DNA from: Gnetum montanum
Taxonomy: Eukaryota > Streptophyta > Gnetopsida > Gnetales > Gnetaceae
Assembly (NCBI GenBank): GCA_015680685.1
Contig: MNCI01008572.1
Location: 715,015-779,014, forward strand
Length of the DNA: 64,000 bases
Direction: 5' to 3'
A model generated the notes under the pieces. It made no database searches. It worked only from the letters and a program-made list of their open reading frames with translations, and was not told where the DNA came from. Positions 37,101 to 48,332 of the stretch are shown here, piece by piece. The position numbers and the translations under genes are program-made. How positions within the stretch are numbered: the first letter of the stretch is position 1; each line of letters begins with the position of its first letter.

Positions 37101-38010
37101 ACTTCATAAAAACTTAGGTAAGCAACAAAGAATCTTTATGCACTAAGGAGATACTCTAGTCTTGCTACTGGAATGCACTTCAAAGAAAGCTCCCCCTTGC
37201 TAGAGAAATCATACAAAAAAAGTTTCAAATTGATCTCATCAAGTGCAAGGCTAGTGAGTGAAAAGAATACTACACTTTGATCTTTGAGTGGGGTCATAAG
37301 AAAAAGAACCATAAGAGGATCTATAAGGCTAAACAAGATGCTTATCTCAAGTGGCTATAGGAAGATTCTATGAAGTGGTGAAAGCTAGAGCTATTTATGA
37401 TGGGAATCAATGTGAAGGATGTCTAGAAGATATTCATGAACAATGTGACTATAGCTACTTCTCCTACTCATCAAATTACTACTACCTCATGGGAGGAAAC
37501 CTCAGCCACATTTTCACATTAGCCCCTTGCATGGACTAACATTGATAGGACTAGTATACTAATGGGTCTTGATCTTGGGGATGTTGATTGGTCCAACAAG
37601 TTTGAAGAAAAATTCCTCCATCATCTAGAGGTTGGTATTTAGACTTTCCCTATAGAACATATGGCTCTTAAACCCTCTCAGGTTAGTTCATTTAAGTTTA
37701 ATTTAACTAATTTTCATTTTGATGTTTATTGGTTGCTAATCAATTTTGGTCTTGTCATGTCATAGGCATAAAACGACATTAGTGGCCCCAATGATGTGGA
37801 TAGATATGATGATTCATCTCCTTCACCAAATGCTCCTTATTCCATTAGTTTCTTTTTTTATGCCCATTTTAGTTGATGTGAGTTTTGATGTTGATGATGT
37901 ATGTCTAGTGTTAGCAAAAATGGTTCATTTCCTGGACAATTTATTTGAATATGATTATGATATTATGGACATTTTACCTTCAACTTTAATTTTACATTTT
38001 AAGTTTTAAT
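34140..38010 (+). pseudogene. Intron-containing coding trace of unknown identity
   Basis: Several exon-like stretches on + are separated by short T-rich GT...AG intervals: 34,590-34,678, 34,957-35,108, 36,165 to about 36,286-36,292, 36,756-36,859 and 37,682-37,765, with a further acceptor at 36,617. Exon content includes ITIYRIDR|FRMDDQVQIKVEKL, GVTIVLDINISTFNDL (35,369-35,420), EPPKKKMTIKLKG, an E-rich segment (36,310-36,420) and KLPLAREIIQKKFQIDLIKCKA near 37,180-37,245. Interruptions are mostly TAG/TGA where Trp fits. The VHGVTIVLDIxTFNDL..FP block faintly recalls plant transposon-associated N-terminal domains, but I do not recognise the family. It could be a decayed host gene or a spliced transposon ORF. 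Confidence 0.5.
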
Positions 38011-38159
38011 TCAAGTTATGATGTTATAGCATCATCAGTTTTATTTATATCATGGAACTATGTTGTAATCTACATTTTGGCTACATTGGCTAGACTTGAT
38101 TGTCATGCAATAGAAGGTTAAAAACGTTATGAAATAAAATCATAAACTAAAGAAAAAAT

Positions 38160-38300
38160 GAGGTATAAGGTTATTTGCCAATTTTAGGCCATGGTGGGCC
38201 ATGCAGTATTTGCCAGTTTAAGGCCATGATGGGCTACAATGCCAGCTTAAGGTTTTAGCAGATCATGATGCTAGTTTAAGGTCTTAGCATACTATAGAGA
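38160..38300. repeat. Short degenerate repeat (GCCAGTTTAAGGCCATGATGGGC-type)
   Basis: About four imperfect copies of a 27-35 bp unit containing GCCA(G/A)TTT(A)AGG and a CATGATGGGC tail. No gene lies between this and the protease trace to the right. Confidence 0.5.
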
Positions 38301-38599
38301 ATGTAAAACTAAAAGTTTTTTATGAAGTTTTCTCTTTAAGAAAAAATGATTTAAAAGTAAAAGGATATAAAAAAAATATACACTCTAAGCAACCAAAAAA
38401 TTTAAATTTAAACCCAAGAGAAATGAAATGGTACCAACAAGTAAAGTGTAAACCAAGGTTATTAGGCTATGAATCTTATAAAGTCACATGGCTACAAATG
38501 CATAGGGTATGAGAAGGATTAGGAGCTTGTATCACTTGTACAAGTATTTTCTAAGCTTTGAGAGATTAGGAAAAGTGTATGGCCTATTTTTCACATGCC

Positions 38600-41500
38600 T
38601 ATACTCTTCATCATCTTTACTAACGATGTTGAAGGAAAATTCTCCCCATGGCACATCAACAGGTTAATCATTGTTTGCTTCTCTTTCTTTGGTCTTGTCA
38701 TTCTTTTTGATTTCATGACCAATGATAGGAGTTGCTTCTTGAAACTCCACTTCAGACCCTTGAGATACATTGATTTTGTTAATAGCTAAGGGGACCATGC
38801 ATTCACCATGGATAACAATTTCACATCCTCATAAGGGAGGTGGATTTCTTGGTGAATAGATTAAGAAATATCCCACACTTGGTTCAACAAAGGTCTTACT
38901 AGGATGAGGTTGAATCCTAATGTCTCTTATATTACCAAGAAATATACCATTGTGGAGAACTATTCCCCTACCATGAAATCTAAAGATATGAAACCCTTGG
39001 CCACAACCTATGATCCATTAAAGGATTTTTAAGGGCTAAAGTCAAGGTACATTGCATTTGTTCAATTATGCCTAGGCATTCAATGATGGTATAAGGTATG
39101 ACATTGGTTGCCACCTCATCATCTACATCTACCTTATGTACTTTATATTGGCCAATACATATGGTTATAAAAGAAGGAACCTTGGTTACTTCACCATTTT
39201 GGGGATTTACCTTGACCTCATTGTCATGAAACACCAGTGATGTTGACTTTGATTATTTGGATGAAGAGGATACCATGACTACATGGATGAACTCTTCATT
39301 AGTGGGGATATCCTCATTGACAGGAATGGATGTCAACATCTTGACTAGTGCCTTGTAGTGGGCAACAAAAGTCATGACTAGGTCATACAAGCTCAAAGTT
39401 GTGTTCTTTTGTTTGAGTGATTGTTTAACCTATTCCATCACATTAAGGAAGCTCTTGTTACTAGTTGATTATTTGTTGTATCTAACTTCCTTCATATGTC
39501 CCAAAATGCAAACTACATGTTTAGGTTGTTGTTGTGACCTCTCCTCTTAGTTTTCCTCTTTTAGCTTTCATTCTTTTCATGATTTACTGGTTGAAGTAGC
39601 CTACATTATAGAAGTCATGAAAACAAATGAAATGGAAGTGGGCTTTTGGTGGGGCCACCTCCTTCCCTGATTTGGCCTACTTATCAACCTTGTTCTTGGC
39701 TTTCTACATAGCCTTCTTCCATTTTTTGCTTAGGGATTTCTTGCTATTCCTAATTGGTTGTGAGGAAGAAGATGTTGCATGGGCCACCATGGGGGGTTAT
39801 TTCATTGTTGGGGTACATTGCATTCTAGAGGGTTGGAGCACCCTAATCACAAAGGGTTATTTGGGTGGTGCTAGTGATGGTACCATTACAATGAAGGGAA
39901 ACCTTTTAGCAGGAGTTGGAGGACCCCTTTCATTGTGAGGAAACACCCTAATCACAAACAATTCCTTCATAGGCTTTTGATCATTGTGAACATCAAACAC
40001 TGCTATGGTGTATAGGCTATCGTGAGCTTTTAGAGGGTCCTTATATATGTGCATTGATTGGTTTTGAGGCCTAATAGGATTGTATGTGTCTAATACTAAT
40101 TCATCCCTATCAATAATCCTTTGAAGATCATCCTTCAATGCAAGGTAGAAATTAGTATCATGACCTGGTAATTGATGGTAATGGAAAAAGTAGTTGAGCC
40201 TAAAGTATTTGGGTAGAGAAGGGTCATCTTTGATTGCTCAAGCAGGTTCTTTCACTATTTCACATAACCTACCATGCCTATTGTAGGCATTCTTGGTAAT
40301 TTGCATGTACTAAACTCTACTGCTCTTCAATAGTCGGTTTAATAGATTTGACAACTTAAGAGGTAATTTGGTATAGTTGGATCAGTCTTTCTATGAAAAG
40401 TTAGACCTAGAGGTAGTCAATGCAGTAACCTCAGAGGTTGATGTTTGATTATTGTTGTTGGTAGCACGGGCCTTAGGTTGGTTATTCTTTGGCCTCTGGT
40501 TGGTTAGCTTAGTCTCCTTGGTCATAGTAGCTATGGACATATTGATTTGCCTACCCTTTCTCTTATCTTTACATGCATCTTGGTTTTTTTATGTAACATA
40601 AGCAGGATTGTGGCTAGCTTTGGCAGCATCCTCTATGTTCTTAGTCTAGGAAAATGCTTAACTAAGAGACTGTGGATTAAGATAATATAATTTTGATTTT
40701 ATAAAATCATTAACCATCCCTTTAAAAATAGGTAAAAGATAAGTTTTATCTATTGGCTCTGGTATCCCATCGAGTAGAGTGTTCCATCATTGGATGAAAT
40801 TCTGCACTAGCTCTAGGGATTCTTGATTGACCTTCATCAGTTGATCAAGCATGGTATTAAGTTTCAAGTTATACTTGAAACACTTAACGAATTGTGAAAT
40901 CAGTTCATCCAAGGAGCATAGGGATCCCCTTGGTAAGGCATGGTACTAGTCTAAGGCTTTTCCTACTAAAGACATAGGGAAAATTTACATAATTGTATGC
41001 AACCACAATTGCAATAGTAAGCACTTGAAGTGGTAGTTAATTAGATGTGCATTCAAATCACATTTGCTATTGTACTTGATGAATTGTGGCATAGGGACAG
41101 TTAGTGGTGGAATTGTAGGGCTTCTAGGGTCATCTTGATAGAAGTTCATAATCTTTATAGTTTGGGACATTAAGGCTTTGAGTTTTCTTAACCCTTCAAT
41201 CAAGTCCTAGATCATTTGAAAAGCTTGATCCAAGCCTTGGGGTGCCCCCGTTCGTTGTGGGATTTGGACAAAAGGTTGAGGCATACACTGAAAGGCTTGT
41301 GGCCTTGCTATTAGCTATACGATAGAAGGGACTAGTTGCATCATGGTTGTAGTATGTGGACCAAATAGGGAAAAAGATGTTTATGTCAGTATTTAAGGCA
41401 CAAATGAGACAAAGGAGGTATGTGACCCCTAAGTTGCATGTGGTTCCACTATGAGCCTTGTCTACGTGATAGAAGTATTAGTCGCAATAATAGCCATCAA

Positions 41501-42060
41501 CGATGGTTGCACAGTTTAAGGTTGTGTAGCGAATGACATGGAAAAGTGGAAGGTTGTGGGTTATGGCATTGACTATGCTTGGTGCATGACTATAATAGGG
41601 GTAGGACCAATCATAGTATGGTAGGAGGGGATAGAAGATGATGGCACCATGCCCATAAGGCTTAGTGGCCTTGGGGTTTGCTTGTTGGAACAACACTCCC
41701 AAGAGGTTTTTTAAAGTTCAGATTCTACCCTAAACTCATCGTCCTCTTCCTGTTGCTCTTTTGAGCTGTGCTTGTCATCCTCCTCCTCCATTTTAAGTAA
41801 TTGGACTAGGATGCTAGCATAGATGTTGTTGAGGGGAATTTGGTCATATAGGGAAGGGATATACTCTTTTCCACCTTGGTGTGTAAGCTCAAACTCCCTT
41901 TTGGCTTCTACTTCCAAACATGAAATCAGCATGCTAGCCTACATCTTGGCACAAATGTAGTTATATCAATCTTTATTTATAGTCAAGAAGTTAGGACTTT
42001 TTTCCTTATCTCTCAAAGACTACCTACATTCTATAATAACAAGGTCTTTGGGATCATACA
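38600..42060 (-). pseudogene. Ty3/gypsy gag-protease remnant without polymerase (E6)
   Basis: On -, an acidic leader (EEEDDKHSSKEQQEEDDE, 41,711-41,780) is followed by the Retrotrans_gag entry PQFIKYNSKCDLNAHL...YHFKC at about 41,010-41,080. The gag core follows with IPEPIDKTYLLP..KG near 40,730-40,790, then a degraded knuckle Y-F-F-H-Y-H-Q-L-P-G-H-D-T at 40,160-40,200. An 84-codon open stretch (39,234-38,980) resembles the retropepsin flank, ATNVIPYTIIECLG, but reads D-D-E-V where an active-site D-G/S-G is expected, so the enzyme would be inactive. RT, RNase H and integrase are absent. The knuckle type resembles Tat-like Gag. Confidence 0.65.
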
Positions 42061-42299
42061 CCCTCATGGCTTATTGGCTAGACCCACCGTCAATGAGTGT
42101 GAAGGGTAGTTTAGTTGATTGTTGGAAAGACATGTTGTAAGTGGTGTTTTTTTGGAATTTTTACTATTTTTAGTGAAAACATAGTAAGTAGGATTAACTC
42201 CTATCACAGTAGACTAAAAATGGAAAGGTAGTAAGAAACGACTACTAAGCGAAAATAGGTGTCATAGTAGGAATGGAGTTCAATAAAATGGTGTTGAAT

Positions 42300-42540
42300 A
42301 AAATTGGTTTAAATGATAGTCAACCTACTACTATCAACATACTTCCTAATTAATGTCAGCATAGTCAGTCAACTACTATTAGCGTAGTCTGCTAACTATT
42401 GTCAACATAGTCAATGAACTCTGTCAGCATAGTTGCCAACTACTATTAGCATAGTCAATCAATTACTGTCAACATAGTCCACTAACTACTGTTAGTGTTG
42501 TCAATGAACTACGACCAACATAGTTACCAACTACCATCAG
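42300..42540. repeat. Degenerate 20-24 bp tandem repeat, array 1
   Basis: Roughly ten imperfect copies of CAACTACTATYAGCATAGT with unit length drifting between about 20 and 24 bp. The same unit forms array 2 at 43,885-44,110. Confidence 0.7.
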
Positions 42541-42563
42541 CACATGACAAGAAAATGGGCTTT

Positions 42564-42698
42564 AATGAAATGGTTATTGTAGTAGACAAGAAATTTGCAA
42601 TAGAACCCAATAGAATGGGTGTTGCAGTAAATGGAAAATTTGTAGAAAAATCCAATGGAATGGATGTTGCAATAGACAAAAAATTTGCAACAAAACCA
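42564..42698. repeat. Three 45-bp tandem repeats
   Basis: Units at 42,564-42,608, 42,609-42,653 and 42,654-42,698 each contain AAT(G/A)(A/G)AATGG and AAATTTG, at about 75-80% identity. 45 bp is 15 codons, and both strands stay open across the array. On + the units read N-x-M-x-V-x-V/I-x-x-K-F-x-x-x-P/S. There is no evidence of a complete gene. Confidence 0.75.
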
Positions 42699-43884
42699 AA
42701 CTCTACTACCACTGCTACACAAAGGCTTAGCATTGGGAAAAAAATGGCCAAAATAGGTTTATGGCCAGGAATTTGGGTAGAGGCCCTCCTTCTAGTGTCA
42801 AAAATCTATTGGAGCTAGAAATCTTAGTTGCTGGAATGGGAAACTAAAAGATCTTAGTGCTAAAATAGTTTTAACCTAGAATCCTAAGGGCCTATAAAAA
42901 TCAAGACTTAGGGTACCTTGGGTAGTCTTACCAGTCACCCATGGACTTATGAAGTGTAAAATGGAAGTAGTTTTAAAATTATAAATGTAAATGACAACAT
43001 AGACAAAAATGGTCTAATAAAAATGGCCTGTTGAAAATGTAGCGAGAAATGGCCTATTGAAAATGGTAAAGGAAAATGAAATTATAGTTACAGAAATAAG
43101 TGTAAATATAGAAATGGAAACCAAAATTTGCACAACGTAAACCAACAAATTTATAAAATAATATAAAATAGATTGAGTTCACAATGTACAAGTTTGTGCC
43201 AAGGGCATAAGAAGTTGCTCGCTAAAGCTTGAAGTCTATTGGAGAAGGCTACCTTCATGATCCAGTTCCTTCCCAATTTCAACCTATTGCAACTTTTCAT
43301 CAATTTTCACCCAATCTACTGTGTGGGGATGGGATTTTCATTTCACGTTTGGGGTAATAAAAACTACGTGAAAGTCTATGTGTCCAACATAGTCCTAGTT
43401 TCTACCACCAAATAGCACTACCAAGTGAGGATGTAATGACTACAATGGATCTTAGTGGTTGCCAATGGAGATGGAAACAAGATAGGATCTACACTTTAAG
43501 TGGCAATGACAATTACATGGGGGTGTTTACGCCCAATATAGTGCCAATTTTTACTACTAAAAATGTAGTTGGATTGCAAATGGCTTTGATGGGTAATGAA
43601 AATGGCCATGATAATGGAAAATAGTACTGCTATAAAATGATTTTGAAATGTCAAAGTGCAAAGAGTTCGGAACTACTGCATGGTATGCAAACTACCAAAA
43701 TTCAAAATTGTTGTATGAAGCACAAAATGCCAAAAATTTGGCACCATTGTATGTGATCCCAACTCAAAAATTCAAAACCTAGATATAATGTCAATGTTAG
43801 GATTTTATAGTTTATGGTTGCCATTTTTGGGCCTATTGTTGATTACCATTGATTGCTAACAAATTAGTGTTGATTATGGGTTGT

Positions 43885-44110
43885 AATGGCTACTACTACC
43901 AACATAGTCAGCCAACTACTATTGCTAGCATAGTCAGCAAACTACTACCAGCATAGTTAACCAACTACTACTACCTAACGTAGTCAACCAACTATTGCCT
44001 AGCATAGTCAACCAACTACTGCCTAACATAGTCAACCAACTACTACTCAACATACTCAACCAACTACCACCAACATAGTTAGCCAACTACCACTAGTGTA
44101 GTTGGTATTT
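43885..44110. repeat. Degenerate 20-24 bp tandem repeat, array 2
   Basis: About ten copies of AGCATAGTCAACCAACTACT with variants. With array 1 it brackets a 1.3-kb gene-free segment (42,700-43,880), as would be expected of two LTRs or of one long LTR upstream of the E6 gag. Confidence 0.7.
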
Positions 44111-45649
44111 GTGGTAAGTCTAGAATAAACTATAGCCACAAAACCCATCTATTTGCCATAAATAGTAAATAGGCTTTTGTGACTACATTGAAGGCTTTGG
44201 AAATGGAAAATGAAAAAGTATTGGAAAATAAAAAAATGGATGGAAATTGTAGAAATGGTGGAACTTGTTGGAAAGTGCCATGTCTGGTGAAGATTATTGT
44301 CTAGCCATTGTTGACTTGGGATGCATACGCTAGCTATTGTTGGAGAAATGGACATCCCAACAATTCCAACATTACACTTCTGTCAGGTCTTGGTGGTGAC
44401 TACGTTGACTATTGTAACTATTGTGGTTATTGTAACTACTGAGCCTACTGAAGCTACTGTGCCTACTAAAAATGGCTTCATCATAGTTGGGGCTATACCC
44501 CTACAAAAACTCATGAAAATGCCATTTTTATCCATTCCAAAGGCATTTTTGGTTTTCTCAAGCCCAAACATGAACATGGGGTACCTATTTCTGGTTGGGA
44601 AATGAGGCAATAACAACTTTTGAAGCATTTTTCAACTCCAAAAAGTTGAAATATGAAAGATTATAACGTATGTACTACATATCTTACATTTACAATGGAA
44701 CTTTGCATCAAGCTAAAAAGTGGGATTTGCAAATTGAATTTTGGTGGTGTTTCATTAGTAAAACTAAAACTTTTTTTTTCTTTTTTCTTTTTTTTGTATT
44801 TGTGCCTCATTTTACATGTCTTAAAAGCTTTCTCTATAATAAGTTTCCAAACTTGTTTTAAATTTAATACTACTAATATTATTAACATCATGTTTTTATA
44901 GCCGTAGTTTCCCTTCAGGGATTAACCTTGTTGAGATTTTCGAATGATCTCTCTTGAGATATCACTACTATTTTTGTAACTACCCTTGTTGAAATTTTCA
45001 AATGATCTCTCTTGAGATCTTATTACTATTTTTGTTATTGTAGGGAATATCCTTCACTATAATGAAACATTTGAAAATGCTTTTGTTCAATATATGAAGC
45101 CTTGAGTTATGCATTAGAATACACTATATATATGTGATACATTGTGTGTAAATATCTTTTATTGAAATGAAAAGGTGGTTTGATAAATAGAATTGACATT
45201 TTAAAACTACTTCATAAGTCAGTATATTATTTTATTTTATCATTTGAATTTGTGTGCATACTAAGCTAAGATAATCACCTCTTCGATAGTTAACTTGGTT
45301 TGCACTTAAAAAGACAAAGACCAAAATAGAACAAAATAATTTTGGAATTTATTAAAATATTTTAAAATAGTGCATTCTGAAGCAGTTAAAAGCATTCACA
45401 TGTTAGTCATTTATGATTTTATAATGATAATTTTTTCTAATATTTTGATATATATGTGTTTTTATAAAACTTCCAAAGTAAACTTAAATCCTAAAGAGAC
45501 CCATGATTCATGCATGCCAAAAATCCGTGCATATGCATTTTTGCAAATGGCAAGAAACATCAATTTGCATGGGTACATCCGTACATGTACTTTCCAATGA
45601 ACATCATTTCATTTGCATAATATTCATTTCACGTCTCCACTCTCAACGT
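44111..45649. other. No gene; short low-complexity and duplicated segments
   Basis: 44,395-44,470 is rich in ACTATTG/ACTACTG, giving a V/T-rich frame not read as a gene. A 58-bp direct duplication lies at 44,926-44,983 and 44,984-45,041, each copy with GATCTCTCTTGAGAT. The remainder is AT-rich. Confidence 0.55.
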
Positions 45650-46018
45650 ATCCACGCAGCAACTTTACCCCTGCAACTTCAATTCTTCTTCTTCTTGCGG
45701 CTGTGGTTTCTGAAGTAGTGTAGAAAACCTGGACATGATGATGAGGAGCCAAATAATTCCCAACAAGCTATACAAGTCGTTATCTAACACCAACACTCTC
45801 AACAGTTTCATTTTTATAAAATCATTTAACCAGTTAAATTCCCGAATATCGATCTCCGACGGGTCCATCTCACTACCATTGTCCAGTCCAGCGTAAGTCG
45901 AGTTTCAAGGATGTTAGGTTTTTCAGCTTTGCCAAGTTGCTCATGCTCAACACGCTCAGCTCAATGACCCCTGACCACCTGCTCTTCAAATACAAATACC
46001 TGACCTCCACAGGAATCT
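45650..46018 (-). pseudogene. LRR-like exon remnant (possibly NLR-derived)
   Basis: On -, a pyrimidine-poor TTATTATGATTATTCAG acceptor ends at about 46,019. An exon follows, reading I-P-V-E-V-R-Y-L-Y-L-K, then V-I-E-L-S-V-L-S-M-S-N-L-A-K-L-K-N-L-T-S-L-K-L-D-L, a leucine-rich-repeat rhythm. After one stop and a frame change, about 45,868-45,740 continues with EIDIREFNWLNDFIKMKLLRVLVL, again LRR-like. No NB-ARC or TIR/CC motif is in the window. Assignment to a disease-resistance-type gene is inference from LRR style only. Confidence 0.4.
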
Positions 46019-46190
46019 GAATAATCATAATAATAGGCCATGATTTTAAAGAAGATGATATTAACCAAGTCTGTTGTACAAGGAAACACAATAATTAAAA
46101 ACAGAATTAATCATTCACCCTTTGTTTGTCACTCATTTTCCCCAATTTAGTTATACCCTCTCGGTCAAGTTTGCTGTCTGTCTTTGTTTA

Positions 46191-46480
46191 TTCATGGACT
46201 TCTTGCTGCTAGGTTCTATAACGTCCATTAATGCAAATCCCTCATATCTTAAAAGTGGCTGTTTTTGCACTTTTTTTATGCAGTTATCTTTATGTTTATG
46301 TCTAGCATGGTTGGTTTGTTTGGCAAAGCTTTTGAATATAGTTAATAAATACATGTATCTTTACTAAGATAGAAAGCATATAAGTAGTAACACTGAGGAA
46401 AACAGTACTATTCTAAATTATAGAAATTGAAGTGTAAGCTTTCAAATCATGGATATCCTTCTTCTAGCATAGTAGCAATA
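46191..46480 (+). repeat. Left arm of gene-derived inverted repeat
   Basis: It matches the reverse complement of 46,924-47,217 over about 290 bp, by eye roughly 75-80%, with shared blocks such as AGGTTCTATAACGT, AGTTAATAAATACA, AAGCATATAA.TAGTAACA, AACAGTACTATT and GAAGTGTAAGCTTTCAAATC. The spacer is about 440 bp. Confidence 0.8.
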
Positions 46481-46923
46481 TAATCCTTTTTATTTGTTAT
46501 GTTTGAATCATATGGCCAAGAGAATCTTATTTGCTAAAGAGTAATAAGTTATTTAAGTCAAAAATTTCATCACTTCTGGACAAAGAACAAGATTTAAAAA
46601 TCACAATTTTCCTAAACAAAAAGCAAAATTTGTATATCAAATTTTTTGTAATGACAAGTTTTAGGGGAAAATAAAATCTTTGCATCATTTATTGTATGTT
46701 CTATTATTATACTTTTGGTCCAAAAGTAATAATTTGAATTTGCCGTGTGGGCTGTATTACTTTAAACCTGTGCCTGTTAAATTGAAATCTACATGCTCTG
46801 AATGTTTTGCTCCAATTCGCTGACATGAAGTTACTTTGATCTAAGATTTGTAAAGATTCACATATTCCAAGTCTTAATGCCTAATCTGAATTTGTTAAAA
46901 ATGGCATCCAAAATCAAATAGCC

Positions 46924-47217
46924 ACTGCTATTATGCTGCAAGGATATCCATGATTTGAAAGCTTACACTTCATTTTTATGATTTACAAGAATGCACAATA
47001 GTACTGTTTTACTCGATGTTACTAATTATATGCTTTCTGTGTCTCCCGAGAGATAAGTGTATTTATTAACTATATTTAAAAACTTTGAAAAACAAACCAA
47101 CCACGCTAGACATAAAACCTACTGCATAAGAAAATGCAAAAAGTCACCTTTTAAAATGTGAGGGATCTGCACTACCAGAGCACGTTATAGAACCTTGCTG
47201 CAAAAAATCCACGCCTC
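46924..47217 (-). repeat. Right arm of gene-derived inverted repeat
   Basis: Its outer end continues into the exon-like frame of the unknown gene on - (reading ...DFLQQGSIT). The left arm carries the cognate sequence DFLLLGSIT on +, so the repeat appears to have duplicated and inverted the 3' part of that gene. Confidence 0.75.
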
Positions 47218-48014
47218 TGTATTCTTCTTCCTGCAACCTGCAACTTTTGGATTGCGATCCTCGGATATCTTACTTGGCATAAGAGAGTTCCGCCAAGTAA
47301 CACATTTCCTTGAATTCACGCAAACATTCATCTCGGTTTGGATGAATCTTGCCCCAGTTTCGCACTGCTGATCCTAGGGAAAGCAGCCCTACAGCAAGCC
47401 TATGACTGGCTGAGATATCTCTTAAGATGATGTAAGCCAGAGTACTGGGTTCATTCTCTCCTTTGAGAAAGTAGGGATCCTAATTCAGATACATATCCAC
47501 AACAAATGCACCAGTCATGTCCAAAATCAAAGCAATCAAATATTTATTAGTTACAAGACAAGAACAGGGAGAATGATAACACACCAGGACGAACTTTCAG
47601 CAAAGAGCTCTTTTAGAAAAGGAATGCATGACAGCTTTGGCCAAATTTCTCTCTGCCTCTGCCTTGATTTACTAGTGTTCTCTTGTCCAGATTCCTGAAC
47701 AAGTCACATGCATAATCGAGTGATTCAAAAAACTTGAAGAATTAGATCTTGAGATTCGTATGATTCAACGCTGGGAAGAAAAAACAAACATAGTAAAGAA
47801 AAAAAAAAAGAAAACAGAGCAGCAAACTGACCACCTCTATTTGCTGAAACAAAGCCAAAATCTTACCACATAGGGCTCTCAAGTCCAAATCCTTTAGTGA
47901 ATCCAAATTATATGAACCAGGCATTCGTGGTGAAGGATGTTCTTGATTTGCAAAGAATGTGAAACATCTGCTTGGAAATTTGCAGAATTTCTTGCATAAT
48001 CTAAGCCTTCCCAT
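47190..48014 (-). pseudogene. Unknown multi-exon plant gene remnant
   Basis: Higher GC than its surroundings. On -, an ATG at 48,014 opens a segment starting MGRLRLCKKFCKF and reaching ALCGKILALFQQIE near 47,835, then a likely GT donor and a T-rich tract ending CTTCCCAG near 47,774. A next block reads E-S-G-Q-E-N-T-S-K-S-R-Q-R-Q-R-E-I-W-P-K (about 47,640-47,695). A last one contains E-N-E-P-S-T-L-A-Y-I-I-L-R-D-I, then H-R-L-A-V-G-L-L-S-L-G-S-A-V and C-L-R-E-F-K-E-M-C-Y-L-A-E (47,290-47,470). Premature stops, a probable one-base frameshift near 47,745 and no AG acceptor where the last intron should end argue for a pseudogene. I do not recognise the family. Confidence 0.5.
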
Positions 48015-48260
48015 CTCTCTATTCTATTGCAGTTGGCAAACACTCTGTTTCTGATGCTGCGGATTCAGAGGAAATATTGGGATATTAATATTCATTCTCT
48101 GGTGTGCCGATGGCATTTGAGAAAGTGAGATGTGCAAGGCAAGTTATTCCTCTTGCTTTTGCCAAAGCACAAAAAAGTTAAAGGCACAATTATTCTGGCC
48201 GAACACCTTTGGAATAAAGAATACAGTTTTTTTCTTCAAAAGTCGTAAAATTCCATCAGT

Positions 48261-48332
48261 CATTCATTGTGTTGAATAAAGAGGATCTTTCCATCATTGT
48301 CATTCATTCTGTTGAATAAAGAGGATCTTTCC
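48261..48332. repeat. 32-bp direct repeat, 40-bp period
   Basis: CATTCATT(G/C)TGTTGAATAA... occurs at 48,261-48,292 and 48,301-48,332 with one mismatch, upstream of the unknown gene remnant. Confidence 0.8.

Noticed and set aside
44321-44605. A 94-codon V/T-rich protein, possibly membrane
   Set aside because: It arises from low-complexity ACTATTG repeats, and an open frame of similar length exists on the other strand.
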